Assembly (NCBI GenBank): GCA_900239685.1
Contig: OENT01000240.1
Span: forward strand, 71,757-135,756
Length of the DNA stretch: 64,000 bases
Direction of reading: 5' to 3'
Source: Rotaria macrura
Taxonomy: Eukaryota > Rotifera > Eurotatoria > Philodinida > Philodinidae
Shown: in pieces, positions 1-14,217 of the stretch
Numbering within the stretch: position 1 is the stretch's first letter
Layout: each line of letters begins with the position of its first letter
Translations under genes and position numbers: made by a program
Notes under the pieces: model-generated
What the model was told of the DNA's origin: nothing
The model's database searches: none
What the model saw: only the letters and a program-made list of their open reading frames with translations

Positions 1-690
1 TTTTTCTAAAATAATTATGATGTGTAAAAGCTAGTGACTATCCTGTACATATCGATAGTCATATCAACAACTAAACATAGGTTACTCTGTTCAATAGAAT
101 GAATTTATTATGTACACTTGAGGAAAAACAGTTCCGAAGATGTATCATCGAGGGTATGATTGTAAGAAGTAAATACATCGGTGACTAGATCCTACGTGAG
201 TGATTCCACAGTATTAAAATTACTATTATAACTAATACTCAATTGATAACTCGACATAATGAAATCTTCTAATTGAAACGGAATACACATCTGGAACATG
301 CGACTAGAGGCTTCCCTATAGATATTATCAATGTTGTGACTAACATGCCATACACATGGATTAAGTGACTCGAATTCGTCAACTTTAAGAAGTCAGATTC
401 CTTCGGATTCAAAATGGGCTCTATCCAAAGAGCTAGACTTTTTCATTCCGATCATGATTTATCGTTTGAACGAGTATGAATATTTTGTCTTGTTCTACTG
501 TTAATGTGAATATATCATTGATGATTATTTTTTTGAAACTATTTTATGATTTTCTAACCACATAATTTGATTACTACAATTTCAACATTATGAAATTGTG
601 CAATCCTATCTACAAAAAGCTTCATTTTCTTGTCGCATAAAGAATATTGAAGTGTATAAAATGATTATCATGATTTTATATACAACAAAC
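1..690. other. No exon recognised; probable intron of CCDC40
   Basis: The last CCDC40 exon I can place (minus strand, ending at 691) stops in phase 2 with a clean GT donor, so the gene must continue towards and beyond position 1. I found no convincing coiled-coil coding stretch here on the minus strand. The short open frames at 598-858 are shadows of the exon or of intron sequence. Confidence 0.5.
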
Positions 691-3600
691 CTGACAGCTT
701 CGGCCATTGTTGCTTGTGCTTCATCACGTCTTCGAATACCAATTAGACAACTATTCCAATTTTGCATTAATTGTTTTGTTTCTAATTCTAATGTTTCTGA
801 TTCAAGTCGTGCTTCAACTAATGTATGTTTAATATTTTTTGTTTCCTCCACTAGATAAATGGAAAAAAAAAAGAAAACAAAAAAATTAAATAATGACAAA
901 GGATATCATTAAACTAGGCCTACTTTGAATTTTTAATTGATATTCATACATAGATATTTGTTCGCGAAGCATATCAACTTGTTGTACAAGACGATCAACA
1001 AATAAATCCTATTTATTTTGTTAATAAGAATCATTAGAAAATTGTAATTAAATGAAGAAATTGCTCACATACCTGAACTCTTTTATCTGCTTCTAATTTT
1101 GTTACTTCTGAATCAACTTTTTCCGTGGCTCGACGCATTGTAGATAAGTCACCTCGAATATCATTTTTAGCTTTATTCATATAATGTAATCGACGTTGAA
1201 GAACATCCCGTTCTTTCTGAGTGTCCAAAGCTAAATAATACAATAACAATAGTTATAGAACTTGACCTGTAGTTTTTCATCGATCTCCATTTACTTTGTC
1301 TCATTTGTGTATCGTGTTCTTCTTTCTTTTTTGCATGTTTTTCTCTTATTGCTCTTAAATCTTGATCTATACGTTGGCGATCTTGATTTATTTCTCCAAA
1401 ATGATCATGCTCTTTTTCAAGTAACATTTGATGCCGTGCTAATTCTTGTTGTAGATTATATAAAGTTACACCTAATGCTTCACGTTTGTCACGTATTTTC
1501 TATATTACAAAAAGATTCGAGTAAATTATTTTGTTTTGCAAAAAATAACGAAAGATTTCGTTGCACGATGTAAAACGTTCGTTACCTTAAGCTCATTGTC
1601 GGCTTCACGTAATTGAATAGACAGTTTTTCTTCACGCTGAAGTAAATGCCTTTTAAGAGCGTCTTGATATCGAGCCATGAGTGGATGACTCGGATCCAGT
1701 ACAACCAAAGATTGTTCATCTTCAGTAAGTGCATCCTCTGTTTAATAGAAAACGACATATATAACATGAGATTTCGTAAGAATAAAAATAGACGAAATAA
1801 AGTTTATACTAATGCATTTAAACGTCTAAGATGTTGTATACCGAATGCCTAATTTGTGAAAATTTCAGAAACAAAATGTTCTATATGCAGGTTCGGGTTA
1901 TGGATGAGGGTGTAATCATATGAAAAAGAAAAATGACGTCAGTAAAATCAATAATCAACGTTCTCTGTAATTGAACGTTTGAATGTGGTTACAACTCTTC
2001 TACTACGACAACCATAAAAAAGCAACATTGATAAGTTCAATAATTCGGACCTTATCTATTGAGGACACAAGCAAGCCTCTTCTAGGGACCTGTCTATATG
2101 AAGACGGGTATACAAAAATTTATATTGATACTACGGATTGTCTTCGAGAATCATGAAAAGTTACTTTTCGTACAAGTGGCTTGATCAATTTAATACGATT
2201 TACAGTTGACGACGATAGACTCAAGATGCGTAGAAAAATCTATGCAAATGAACCGAAGAATTGTTTATTGCGTACAAACCCATTCATAAGGATATCGATG
2301 CAATGATATCAATAAAAATAATCTCTAATTACAAAGATGCTCTGATAAAATCATACATCATTTTTCAGTCAAACTACACAGATTAATGGATAATTATCAA
2401 ACTTTCCTTGATACAGAACAGGACTTTCATCTATTTTTTTTCCATGGATGATCACTTTTGATTCTTTTATTTCTTATCTCAGAATAGATAATTTTTAGAA
2501 TCCTCTATTGTTGAGAATTGAATACTAAGGAACTATGAATGGGATTAAATTCTAAAATTCAAATAAATCAGTATTTAATTTACTGCGAACAATAGAGTTT
2601 ATGATATAAATTCTTTTGTAGAGTGTGTTCAAGCTGTCAGGAAAATACAACTATAACAAACGAAGTCCGATATGTATAATTTCAAGTTTCTTGAGACGAC
2701 ATCAAATAGATTATTTTTATCAGTATCATGTATAAAACGATGGAAACTGAATATTTTCTAGCAATGGTTTTAAATATATTTCTTTTAAAAATAATATTTC
2801 AATTCTTAGAATCTCTGAGAGAAAAATCAGCAAATCACTTGTGTTTGCACTGATATGGAGTAATCCCAATTTATGAGTCGATTTTCAGCCAGAACTATAT
2901 GAATCAGGTTGACAAATTCAAGTTCTTACTTGATCAAAGCAAAAATACTCTCCGGGGTCGAAAAATCAGAAGTAGGATCGTGAACACTAGAAATAATCGT
3001 ACAAAAACTAGTCACCGTTTCAAAACGTTGACATCAATTCGTACTGTAAGATTCTTGTAGGATCTTACCGTTGCATATCGATTTTCTATAATCATACAGT
3101 AAGATTCGATAAGATAACAAGATCTGTCAACTATCCTTCAGCACGAAGTTATGTACGACTGCTTTTTTGAAGATTTGTGCCTGATCGTACAAGATCAGAT
3201 AGACGAGCATTAAAGATGTTACTATCTGATTTTTCGACTTGGATTCCCGTTATCTTTTTACATTGTGTGTTTTGTAATTCAATGCTGTGGTCTTTTTCAA
3301 TATCATCGTCAAAGAGATCTTTTTAATTTTTTCACTTAAAACTTTAACTAGTAACATATGTCAATAGATATGATGTAGTGTAAAAAGCTCAGATATTCTC
3401 TCTGCAGTTATGGTGAAACAGGAAGATAAAAATATTGCAATAGATATTAGCAATGGAAAACACATTCTTTGCTTCCAGCTGTATCTGAGAATAAGATCTA
3501 TGGAAATATCTGACAATCTAATGGTCAACTGTATGATTTAATATCACTGTCTCTGAAAAGTTTCGAATTAAAAATAATCAAGGTTTCAAATGTGTTCAAT

Positions 3601-4188
3601 TAGGACTCACAGAATTAATCTACAACTGTTGTAAAAATACAGGATTCTTCCATCAATCTGCTCAGAATGAAATTTCCTCGAAACATACTCATAAGTGATG
3701 TGCCGCTGTAAATGATGTTTATAGTCCAGAGTGTTTCGTTATTTCTACACTGTTGCAAAATCTAATGTTTTCTCAAAAGATTTTAAATGTATGTCTCTTG
3801 TATAAATGATACAAAAAGATAATATGGGAAGAAATTTATAAATTATCGACTAATGCAAAAAGAATATTTAATTTTCATATTGTTTTCGTCTTCATTTAAA
3901 TTTTCCCTGATTGAGATACATTGTTCAATGCATGACTCGATGTGAATTTAAATGTTGTACACAACGAGAGAGTAACGTACGTAATTCTTGTACACCATCT
4001 GTTGGACTTGTTGGATCAGCATAGTTAAGTGGATAATCAGTTATATTGGCCGTTGTATTGTCTGTTATGGAAACAGTCGGAAGAGCTACAAGAAATCTTA
4101 TTCATTATCACTTTATTCACAAGCATATATTCAAACCTGGTCCATCAACGACCACATCATTATCATCATCGTAGTGTGAATGCGACAT
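691..4188 (-). CDS. CCDC40: CCDC40 homologue, N-terminal part (continues beyond the window start)
   Basis: Axonemal coiled-coil protein which, with CCDC39, forms the 96-nm ruler that docks inner dynein arms and radial spokes in motile cilia. Seven minus-strand exons join in phase: 4188-4137, 4085-3981, 1737-1586, 1499-1295, 1230-1073, 1008-924 and 850-691, about 305 residues. The start ATG (4188-4186) opens MSHSHYDDD, an acidic leader. The family signature SLVVLDPSHPLMARYQDAL follows at about residue 60. The rest is heptad-rich, with ALGVTLYNLQQELARHQ, DLFVDRLVQQVDML and LMQNWNSCLIGIRRRDEAQ, all matching the remembered order in vertebrate CCDC40. The final exon ends in phase 2, so the remaining C-terminal coiled coil lies outside the window. 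Human CCDC40 is about 1140 residues with a longer acidic N-terminus. Identity is from memory of the family; exon ends come from consensus and phase. A ciliated corona fits the function. Confidence 0.88.
1738..3980. other. Long CCDC40 intron
   Basis: A 2.2 kb intron between CCDC40 exons 2 and 3; the other introns of this gene are about 50-90 nt. It begins with GTACGT on the minus strand and ends in AAACAG. I see no conserved coding stretch, repeat or RNA gene in it. A small extra exon cannot be excluded, although the phases of exons 2 and 3 join directly (phase 1). Confidence 0.6.
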
Positions 4189-4683
4189 GTTTTACGACAG
4201 AGTTCCAGTTTTCAAATTCACAATGAACATCAATCCTATTTCACATGGACAACAAATTGTTATCAACGTTGCTAGGCAACAAAAAAATTTCGATTTTCTT
4301 TTTCAGAAGAAATGTTTTTAGTTTATCTATAAAAATAAAAATCATCACATTTTATTCGTTGAGATAGAAAGGAACTTTCATTAAACTTCGTTTTATTCAA
4401 CTCTAGAAAGATATATAGATGTCACTTTTGTAGATTTGTGTGATATACATGAATCGCCATTGTTTCCCGTATGTGAACCTTCACTTATTCATGCATCTTC
4501 TATGTCTGCGTAAAAGGACAGGAATAAAGGAACATTATCTCAACAAATCATATTTTTTCTTGTATTTCATAGATTTTAGAATCCTATTTTTAATTGATCA
4601 TTAGAACAAACTACAATTAGAAAATAAAACAAACCAATATATCTTCTTATTTATCGTATGATCACAATATTCATATCATTATC
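4189..4683. promoter_or_regulatory. Divergent CCDC40/PRRC2 intergenic region
   Basis: A 495-bp gap between two head-to-head start codons, CCDC40 on the minus strand and PRRC2 on the plus strand. It must hold the 5' UTRs and promoters of both unless untranslated upstream exons exist. It is AT-rich, and I did not recognise a specific factor-binding motif. Confidence 0.5.
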
Positions 4684-7600
4684 ATGTCTGTATCTAATAA
4701 ATCTCTTGATAAAAACAAGCGCTATGCTGGTGTGAAAGCCAACGATTTTGTAAACAAAACTCGAACCAATGAAACAAATCGATCAGCTGGTATGTTGAAT
4801 TTTCAAAAACAAAACGATCGAAAAGAGTTACCTTATTCTATTCTTCTTAGCCGCACGTCCTCAAGGATGGGCAAATTTAGGAAAAATCAATAGTCGCCGT
4901 ATACCACCACCGGCTAATTTACCTAGTTTAAAAAGTGAAATAGGTGTCAATTCGCCAACATTGGATCCAACGATAACAACAAACCATGGATGGACATCAA
5001 ATGATAATCAACTACCTATTAATTCAATGCCTAATCCAACACAGCAACAGCTTGATTCATTACCAGTTAATGCTCCAACGTCATCGCCACCGCCGCTACC
5101 ACCACCACTTCTACCACCGACACCATTGATGGATATCGATAAACCTCGTTCAGCACCAACATGGAGTACAATAACCGCTAGTACAAATATAAATTCAACC
5201 GAACAAATACCAAGTTTACTGCCATTAAATGATTATCCACGTTTATCAACAGCACCAGATCGAAAATCTCAAACAGAATCTATGGCAAATATGACGAATC
5301 CAAGTTTTCGACCGGCGAATTTAGCTACATGGAAAGACGGTGGCGGTAGTCGTATGCAACCATTGTCAAATGATATGTCACAAATAATATCGAGCAATCC
5401 TGGTGCTAATATATATCAACAACAAATGTCGAATCCGAATATGAGAATGTATCAACCACCAATGGTAAATATTTTCATTTTAACAGAAAAATATAATTCT
5501 ATTGTAATTTTCTTCTTTTCTCTGTCTTTCCAGTGGACATATAATCCATATACACCAGTAATCCAATTGTCAATGCAGCAACCACAACAACACCAACAAC
5601 ATATGAATGCATTACATGATTATAAAAGTCCAACTATATTGCGAAATAAAGATATTGATGATTTATCGAAGTTAACAGATAATACATGGGCCAATACAAC
5701 CCACGCAGTTAATTATGAAGAAAAAATACGTTTCAGTGATGATGATGATGATAATGGTGGTGTCAATAATAATAATAATAATAATAACAATCATCGTGAA
5801 ATAATGATGGATTCAAGCAATAAAACGCGTCGATTACATACACAAGCATCACAGCATTCATGTTTAATACGAGATGATGAACATTTAAAACAAATGCAGG
5901 ATGATAAAAATTCAGAACTCATCAATGCATTAACAATAGCTAAACAACGACGTGATGAACAAGAACGTTATTTAAAAAATGAACAATTACTAACAAATAT
6001 TGATGAACAACAAAAGCAGATACCTGGCTATCAAACACGACCATTATTAAGTTCAAATGAACAAGATAATCTTAACTCATCAACATTATGGCAAACAAGT
6101 AAAGACATGTCAAATACTGGATCTCGTACACGTCACGATACAGCTAATAGTCAATCATCGTTCACGATGAAAAGTTGGTCTGATCAGATGGATTCATTTA
6201 ATTATACGTCTTTACATGAAAAGTAATTATTGTTCTTAAACTATTGAAAATCATGTAAAAGATTTCGTACGATTTGATTCAATCTAGAGAACGAAAGAAT
6301 CTTTGCTGATGTTCTGTTCTTGGTGTTTTTTTCAAATCTCTAGTTAATTACAAAATAATTTGAAACATAGCCGAACTGCAGATATTTATTGTGTATATTT
6401 TCGAAAGTGTACCTCGATATCTAGGTCTTAACACATAGTCGCTTATGTATGAAAGATGTCAGCGTTTGTTAATTTTCCATCTGAAAGGAAATACATAGAA
6501 AGCGAGAGAAAAATTTCTTCTTAAAATATTGCTATGCAAAGACTTTACAATCATTGAATGACTACGATTGCAAAGAGTTAATTTATTCCATTCAATAGAT
6601 TTTTTAATTGATGCTCTCGCTAAAATATTTATCTAAGGTTAAAATAAACTCGTCTTATCAAATATCTTTGAAGATATAATTCATTTTTACAAGGCAAAAT
6701 CTTCTCTAAATAATCATTGTATGTAGATAAGCCATATGCACGTTTTTGTTTAAAATTCAATGCTAGGAATAATTTTTCATGCAAACTTAACTGGGAACAT
6801 ATTCGTTTCGACATCTTGAACACGATTTAAAAGATGTTTCATTTATTTATAGAGAAATGTTTTTTGGATGTAGTGATAAAATTTTGTCTACGAAAAAAAA
6901 AACTTCTTACTGTCTGTGAAACGTTCAACTTCAAACTTTATCCATACATAGATTTGTTTTAAGTGGAGATTGTTCGTTTCAAGTTCTTATAGAAAGAAAC
7001 CGTATCCTTAACGAAGATCTTCAATTTAGATCGTATCTGAAAAAATTAATTTAAATGCAGTAGTTTCACTTATACTGTACTATGATTTTATAATAGGAAG
7101 GTATGAGTTCAGAAATCGAACTGCTTGTCATCAATATCTATCACTTCATTCACGACAACGAACGAAAAATTGAGAATCGGTCTATTAATTAGCCAAAGCA
7201 AGTAACATCCCACTATCTTTCTTGTCTTCCATTTCAATTTCACTTAGGCTTTAATTGAAAAGAACATTATACTAACGAAATCAGACAAGTAGAAAACTTC
7301 GAAAAGAACCTATTGAATTCTTCAAATGTGAATTCGATTATAATTATTGCTATCTGAGACATACCGATTAAGGTAGTCGCTGCATGTAAAACACATCCAG
7401 AAAATAGAACTTTCTAGTTGTCTAAAGAAAAATCTACTTACGTATTCAAAAACTATATAAGCATAGTTAGATTGAATCCAGTTCAATAAAACATACATAT
7501 TTTTGAAACTCTGACTGTACTAAATTTTCGATCGATTTCATGCATACTTACACGATATCATTAGTAATAAAAAAAATCAATTTTTCATTTAGATCTCGTG

Positions 7601-10600
7601 GACATATCGACAATGATGAACCATCTAATGCAAATAAATACAGTCGTTCTCAAAGTGAATCAAGTTCACATTCACAACATAACACCGAATCTATAACAAG
7701 AAAAATGAAAAAACTTCCAATATCATCAAAAAAACAACAAAACACATCAAACATACAAACAAGAACATCAACGACAAGGAACAATAAAATTGATAGTCAA
7801 GAATATTATGATCAACAGCAAAAAAATGCAAATAATCAATGGAACGAACCGATGGATAATCGTTATCAACAATATTCAAATGATAATAATAGTCGTCAAC
7901 AACAAGTACAATCAGAAAGTCTTTCAAAACAAAATTCAAATCGCTATAACAATAAACAATCATCAATTAAAACACGTCAAAATGAACGCCAACAAACAAG
8001 TATATTTTAAAAGTTTTAAAAATAATTTTCATTTTACATGGTTTTATTTTTTCTTCATTCAACATGACTAGATTCTCGTACGAAATTAAATTCATCTTCA
8101 TCAACTAAAAATACTAAAACTCAATTGGCATGGCGACCGTTATCACCAAATCGACAATTAGAACCCACTGATCCAACACCACCAGAATCAATATCATATA
8201 AATCTCAACAACGAACAAATTTAAATGAGCATAAACAACGGTATCAAACAACAACATCAATCTTAGATACATCATCAATTCCACCGTTGATGAGTGTACG
8301 ATCGGACGCAACAACAACATCAAATCTATATAAGACAGCGAATCATTCTGTTTCATCACATTACGATGATGAAAATTTATACTACGATAATAATTTAGAA
8401 ATGCATCAAAATTATCATGATTCAAATCCACACAATCGACGATATACAGCACTAGGCTCGTACGGACGTTATAGACGGAGTAGTGGTACACTTCGTCATC
8501 AACAACATTATACAACATACAATACAAATAATACATCTGGAATATTATCAACGCCGACCACGAGTACAACTACACGTCAGAAGAAGAATTCAACTATTCG
8601 AGCAAATACAAATGCAAATAATAATAAAAAATCGAATCAGTCATCATCTGAACTGATGAAACCAACGAATGTTAATGATACAAATACTTCGGCAGTAAAA
8701 ACAGATACAATCATCGATGAAGTATCAGTTATAAAACCTATTGAAACATTTGTATTATCTTCTACAAACGAAGTATTAACATCAGATATTGAAAAATCGA
8801 ATGATACATCTGATATAAAACCTTCAATAAAAAATGAAAGTGAATCAAATATTCTTTTACAAACAGACAATGATTCAAGTAGAACAAATAAAAAAAATAC
8901 AACAGTAACATCATCCAATGCGAAACGACGCCCAAATAAAAATCAACAAAATTATTATCAAGATCAACGCTACCAAAATCAACAACCTCCACGGCATAGA
9001 AATAATTATACACGCTCAAGTCAAGGTATTTTTCTTATTCGAATAGAGTAGTACACTTTTCAAAGGTTTTTGTTGTTTATTTCATCCAGACAACTAGTTA
9101 GTTATCGTATTGATAATTTCTCCATCCTAGTTTACAGATCATGACAACGTTAATTTTCATATGAATCATTGTTTTGATTTCGACAAAGAATGAAATTGAT
9201 ATCTCATGTCAAGAAAAAAGAAAATATGAGTTTGTTCCAAAGGAAATTTCAAACATTGTAATTAGTGATGAAAAAAATTACCAATTTCATTATCACTAAG
9301 AAGAAAGCCACTATGTTTCTCTTATCCATACTTGTATACAATGTGACGTTTTACTAATTTTCGCTCTTCAATACAGTTTCAGTTTCAACAACATACGAGT
9401 GATATAGAATTATATTTTCGGACTATGGTTTATCAATGAATTTGCTAATTTGACTAACATTTTTCAATCCGAACAATTTGTTTCAATAAAAAATCATTTT
9501 GAGTAGTACCTTTGTGAACTAAAAAATTCTTCAGTATACACTACGAAATCATTCTATTTGTGATAAGATATATGAAAAAATGCATGTCTTCTATCTTGTC
9601 TCGTTTGTTATTTTTCGTGATCGATTTATTACCAAGTTGATGTTGAACAACAATACAATTTAGCTACGTAGAAAAGTCTTCCTGTTCAAGAGCTCGTGTA
9701 CAACAAATAAAAACTTTTTTTTTCGAGAAAATATGATTAAAAACAATCACCTTGTTCTATTCATCTTGTTAGAAAATTTTCATAAATAATGCTTGAATGC
9801 TTCATATGTTTTTTGCTGAAAGTTTCACAGGAGAGCTATAGTGTGAGTTCACTCTTTTGTCTTTTTCTATTGTAAAGAAATTTATCCATTCTTTAGTCTC
9901 CATTCGATTGAATACTAAATAAATGATTTCAAATTTTCAAATGAATGCACAATTTCAAATTATCAATTTAGAAATTCTGATTAGTTCTATAGTTTCTCTT
10001 TCATGGAAGTTTCACGCTATAAAAAAAAAACAACAAAAATCAATGTCTAATACCTTCCGAAACATTATTTCAATTCAGAAAACACATTAAGGTCTATTTT
10101 TAACTAGGAAGTAATATTAATTATGCGCTTTTGAGATGAATTATTGCGTTCAATTGTATAATCTTTGTTACCCGGATATGTTCTACATTATCTAGTGTAT
10201 TTTTTCTCGATTCATTTACATCTAGTCGTATGTGTTTGATATAATTTTATGAAAATTTTTCAATACATAAATTCAAAATAGTCTAGAATATAAATGTCAA
10301 CGACATATTTCTGTTTATATCAATTTTGTTATTTCCATTTAATAATAATTTCTTTCCTTTATCTTTATATTGATTGAGTTTACTGATTAATGTTGATGCT
10401 TCTTGTGAAAAGACCTGTCTCTATGTAGTACACACCTTGAATATAATAAATACTTAATATGTACATTGATTGTCTCGTGCCACATTCATCTTCCATCGAA
10501 TATGTAATTCTCTCTTGTCTATTTAGAATATGAAGCCATGGAAATGACTGCTACACAAAATTATTATGGAACAACTCATAGAACAGCACATAATGGTCGT

Positions 10601-11573
10601 AATGCACACATGCACGATTTTTCAAGTGGTTACTACTATGAACATCCGAAACAGTATGTTTCAGAAACTATTGAAATTTATAAGCACGATTCTCGGAAAG
10701 GAGCTTGCACGTATAATTAGTACTACTAAAATACATATTGGAATATCATTTAGACTATACCATGAGAAGCTTTTTCGTACCATATGAGTCGTACATGGAT
10801 GAATCATGATCTAAAAGTGTATCCTATTCGATGGCCACTAGCAGTTTGAGTATCATATGCATAAGAGAGAGTGCTGAGATGAGAAATTCGATAAATTGCA
10901 AATTTTAGAATACAACATAACAAGTTTCAAGTAATGTTACAATATAACCGAAGAAGTTTACACTTGATGAATTGCAAACATTAGACTTAGTTAGATATAC
11001 GATTGTAGATCTGATGTTAATAACGCATTGTTCTCTAGTGTATATTCTACTTGTTTATTACATTTCTAAAGGATTAAATGAATAGCATGTGAAAAAGAAA
11101 CATGTGGTTACAATAAAATACGATCATTGTGATTAGTACAAAAAGTGTTAAGCCATGTTTCCATTTTTTTTTCTCTATCCCCTATAGTTTATGTTAGCAA
11201 CTACTTGAAACTGTTTCTTTTATTAAGACATTACAATAATCGATATAATTATACACATGAACAATATCATCAACAACAAACAACAAATAAAAATTCTAAA
11301 CGTGGTGGTGTACCAACAACAAACAATCGACAACAAAAACAACAAACAATAAATGGAAGTAACAATAATAATAATAATAATTTTCGTCATCATTCAGTAA
11401 GTGATAATGAACAAAAGGAGGGAGAAGAATGGGAGACAGCATCTGAATCAAGTACAAATATGCGTAATGGTCATTTTGATACAAATGCAATAAATTCTGA
11501 ACAAACTAATCAAGCGAAATCGAATCATAGTGGTCATACAGCACCTAAGAAAAGTTTTTCCAGTCAAAGGTGA
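4684..11573 (+). CDS. PRRC2: PRRC2 (BAT2-like) proline-rich coiled-coil protein
   Basis: Large disordered RNA-binding protein of the PRRC2A/B/C family, linked in animals to translation initiation, stress granules and m6A reading. Exons are 4684-4789, 4851-5464, 5534-6222, 7593-7999, 8072-9025, 10527-10653 and 11228-11573, all phase-consistent, giving about 1080 residues. Family blocks appear in the expected order: INSRRIPPPANLPSLKSE near residue 55, NPSFRPANLATWKDGGG, ILRNKDIDDLSKLTDNTWA followed by NYEEKIRFSDDDDD, then ALTIAKQRRDEQERYLKNEQ. A late GEEWETASESS and KKSFSSQR are also PRRC2 hallmarks. Between them the protein is Asn/Gln/Ser/Thr-rich with AAT runs. It is roughly half the vertebrate length. 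TGA at 11571-11573 closes the last frame, but an AAG|GTGAAA donor lies exactly there, so a further exon is possible (see 16689-16761). Confidence 0.85.
6223..7592. other. PRRC2 intron 3
   Basis: A 1.37-kb intron (phase 2) from GTAATT to a TTTAG acceptor. It is AT-rich; I see no gene or repeat in it. The minus-strand open frame at 6629-6823 has no family features and is taken as chance. Confidence 0.6.
9026..10526. other. PRRC2 intron 5
   Basis: A 1.5-kb intron (phase 1) from GTATTT to a CTATTTAG acceptor. It is AT-rich throughout, with several homopolymer A/T runs. I recognise no nested gene, RNA or repeat. Confidence 0.6.
10654..11227. other. PRRC2 intron 6
   Basis: A 574-nt intron (phase 2) from GTATGT to a TTATTAAG acceptor. 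The flanking exons join as HPKQ-HYNNRYNYTHEQ. Nothing else is visible in it. Confidence 0.55.
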
Positions 11574-14217
11574 AAAATTGCTTTTATTTTAGCTGTTTTC
11601 TTGATTATTTTCTTCATACAAATGTGAACTATCTATTCTAGGCCACATGCGCGTCAGATTTTCAAATATACGAATGCATGAAAGATAGAGAGAGAGAAAG
11701 CCTAAGATTTTCTCATTTTTCTTTTTTTTTTTTTATTAATATTTCGTCTTGACTTTCTTTCTCTTAATTTCTCCGTTGATTCGTTTACGCGCATACATAT
11801 CATATTAAATGTACGTATGTCTATGTGTATAACATATTATTGTTCTTTCAATTAGATAGAAAAGTAGACCTAATATACACATATACATATATATTTATTC
11901 ATATATGTGTAAAATCTGTTCTGTTTTGAAAAGAATCTCAAAATAGCTTTTAAAGCAGATTTTTGAAGAAGAAAGAAGAAAAGCATAAAGTTTTTTTTTG
12001 TTTTCTTTTTTTGTTTTGTTAATTCTTGCTCCTCTTTTCTTTCTCTCTCTGTTTTTATATAATATACTGGTCATATTAATTTTTCTCTCGAATGATGATG
12101 AATGTCAATATTGTGTGCGTGTGTATGTGTGGTTTGTTTTTCTGTTGTTTTTGTTTGTTTCTTTGTTTGCTTCTCTCTTTTGTTTTTTAATTGTTAATCG
12201 AACAAAATATATTTAATCGTCTGTATGTCTGTTTGTTTGTTTCTTTCTTTCTTTCGTTTTTTTTAACCGTTGATGTGACATAATTGATCAAAAACAAAAA
12301 ATCTCTCTTTTCATGCTATTTATTATTTGTAAATACAATGCCACAATAAGAAGACACTAACATATAAGTGTAAAACATTTAAAGGAGTGATTTTTTGTTT
12401 CCTTTTTTCTTTCTCTCTTGCGCGCCTTCCGTTTATATTTAATCCTAATGCGTTTATTTCCCGCCTAATACATTGCAAGTTCTTTTTCAACATTTTTTTT
12501 TCTCTTGTCATGAAAAATAATAAAATGCAATCGGAATATTGGCTTGTTTATTCAATATCTATGATTACAATTCTTTTAAACAAATGAAAGAAAAAGACAA
12601 GGATTATTATTTCAGTAGGATGTATACTACTCAGTCTAGATGAATATGAGGAAAAAAAAAGTCTCATCATGAAATAATACCTGGCTTATCCGATCATGAA
12701 TGATAATATTAAGATATGCTTATTTGATGAAATGTAAAATATTGAAAATTCGATTTCATTGTCAAAATACAGATAGAAACAAGAATATTCATGTAGAATT
12801 CAACTAGAAGAAATATCATTTTTTAATTCGTAGTGTAATATCTTATAAATCATGTAATTACGATTCATCTATTTTTTGAATAGTACTCGAAAATCATATG
12901 AATCTAACAGTTCTATTACATTCGATCCTGTATGTAACTATAACTACATATATGACTAGTTCGATTTCTTCTGTTTAACAAGAAGGGATAGAAATATGTT
13001 GATAAATTTTATAGACATATTTTTTGTGTTTAAAATAGATTTATGTTCTCAACGAGTGCACATCTTGTGACTCTTTGTCCATGTTCAATCTGAATAAGAT
13101 TATGAAAAGCTACTTTTGATGATTAAAATATTTATAAAAGACATAGTAATCAACAAAAATAGCTAGTTATAAGCATGCGTGTGTATCTTAGTTTTGATGT
13201 AAAATTGAATGTACGGCATACAAAAAAAAACAAAACAATATTGAAATAATCTTCTATCAAAAAGTGATTTCTTTTCTCATCTCGAAATATTGTTATGGAT
13301 GATGTATGAACTTCAAGAGTACAAGAATTTTCTATTTCAATGCAACATTCAATAACTTCCGTTGCGTCATTCTATGTCATGTGATATTTGACATTTGATA
13401 CAGGTATATCTCTAGTTTTCTCATTAAATTTCAATCGGAACTGAAGAAATTACGTTGAGAAAGATCAAAATACTCTTCATCTTAAGTTTTGTTCCGTTAT
13501 TCATAGTTCGTTATGTTAGAATTGGAATGCCGATTCTAATTAAACATCCGGTTGAAATATGTTCACATTGAAATGAAATCAATAGAAATGATGTCGATAA
13601 TTTATATTCTTCTTAACATATTATTCATAACTACTTTTAGAAATCCAGGTAAAGTACTTCTTATTCTAGAATGTCTTGCACATCATTTTTTCCAATTTAT
13701 GTAAAACAAAAAAAAATATATATAAATATATAGTTTGTAGCGGAAAGTTATCATCAAATAATATATTTTTAGTTGCATGTAACATTTATAATGAATTAAG
13801 AGCAAAGAAAAATTCCGCCAATAGATAAATCATTTTTTCTTACGGAACCAATTATTTATTACTATACCGAATAACTTTAAAGAGAAAACGAAGTATATTG
13901 TCATGTATTCTGAGAAGTTCGAAATATGAGTTGATATATATTTTCTCAAGAAATTCATCCATCAAAGTTACGTTTTTATTCAAACATTGGATTTTACATT
14001 TAAGAAAAAGTAAAAAATTCATTCAAAATTATTTATTTCATTCGAAACCGAGCACTACTTCAGATTATTCTGAACCTAAACCCGACAGAGAAATACAAAT
14101 ACAAACGCTGATATGTTTTACAATAAATGAAAATAAACAATAAAAAGAAAACGATTATGTAAAATGGCGTGTCATTGTTATCAATTTTTTTTTTCGTTCG
14201 AATAGAAGAATCCATAT
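11574..14217. other. Gene-free stretch; T-rich 11.7-12.5 kb block
   Basis: Follows the PRRC2 stop. The block 11700-12500 is strongly T-rich on the plus strand, with TTTC and TTTG runs, and produces long but meaningless Phe/Leu-rich frames. It could be PRRC2 3' UTR, or intron if the last exon lies at 16689. The remainder is AT-rich with no recognised feature. Confidence 0.5.

Noticed and set aside
7691-8918. Minus-strand open frames of 90-150 codons (7691-7966, 8114-8569, 8637-8918)
   Set aside because: They mirror the Asn/Gln/Ser-rich PRRC2 exons on the plus strand; antisense of CAA/AAT/TCA-rich codons is naturally free of stops.
11998-12587. Phe/Leu-rich frames in the T-rich block
   Set aside because: Homopolymer and TTTC/TTTG composition alone explains them; no domain or splice partner.
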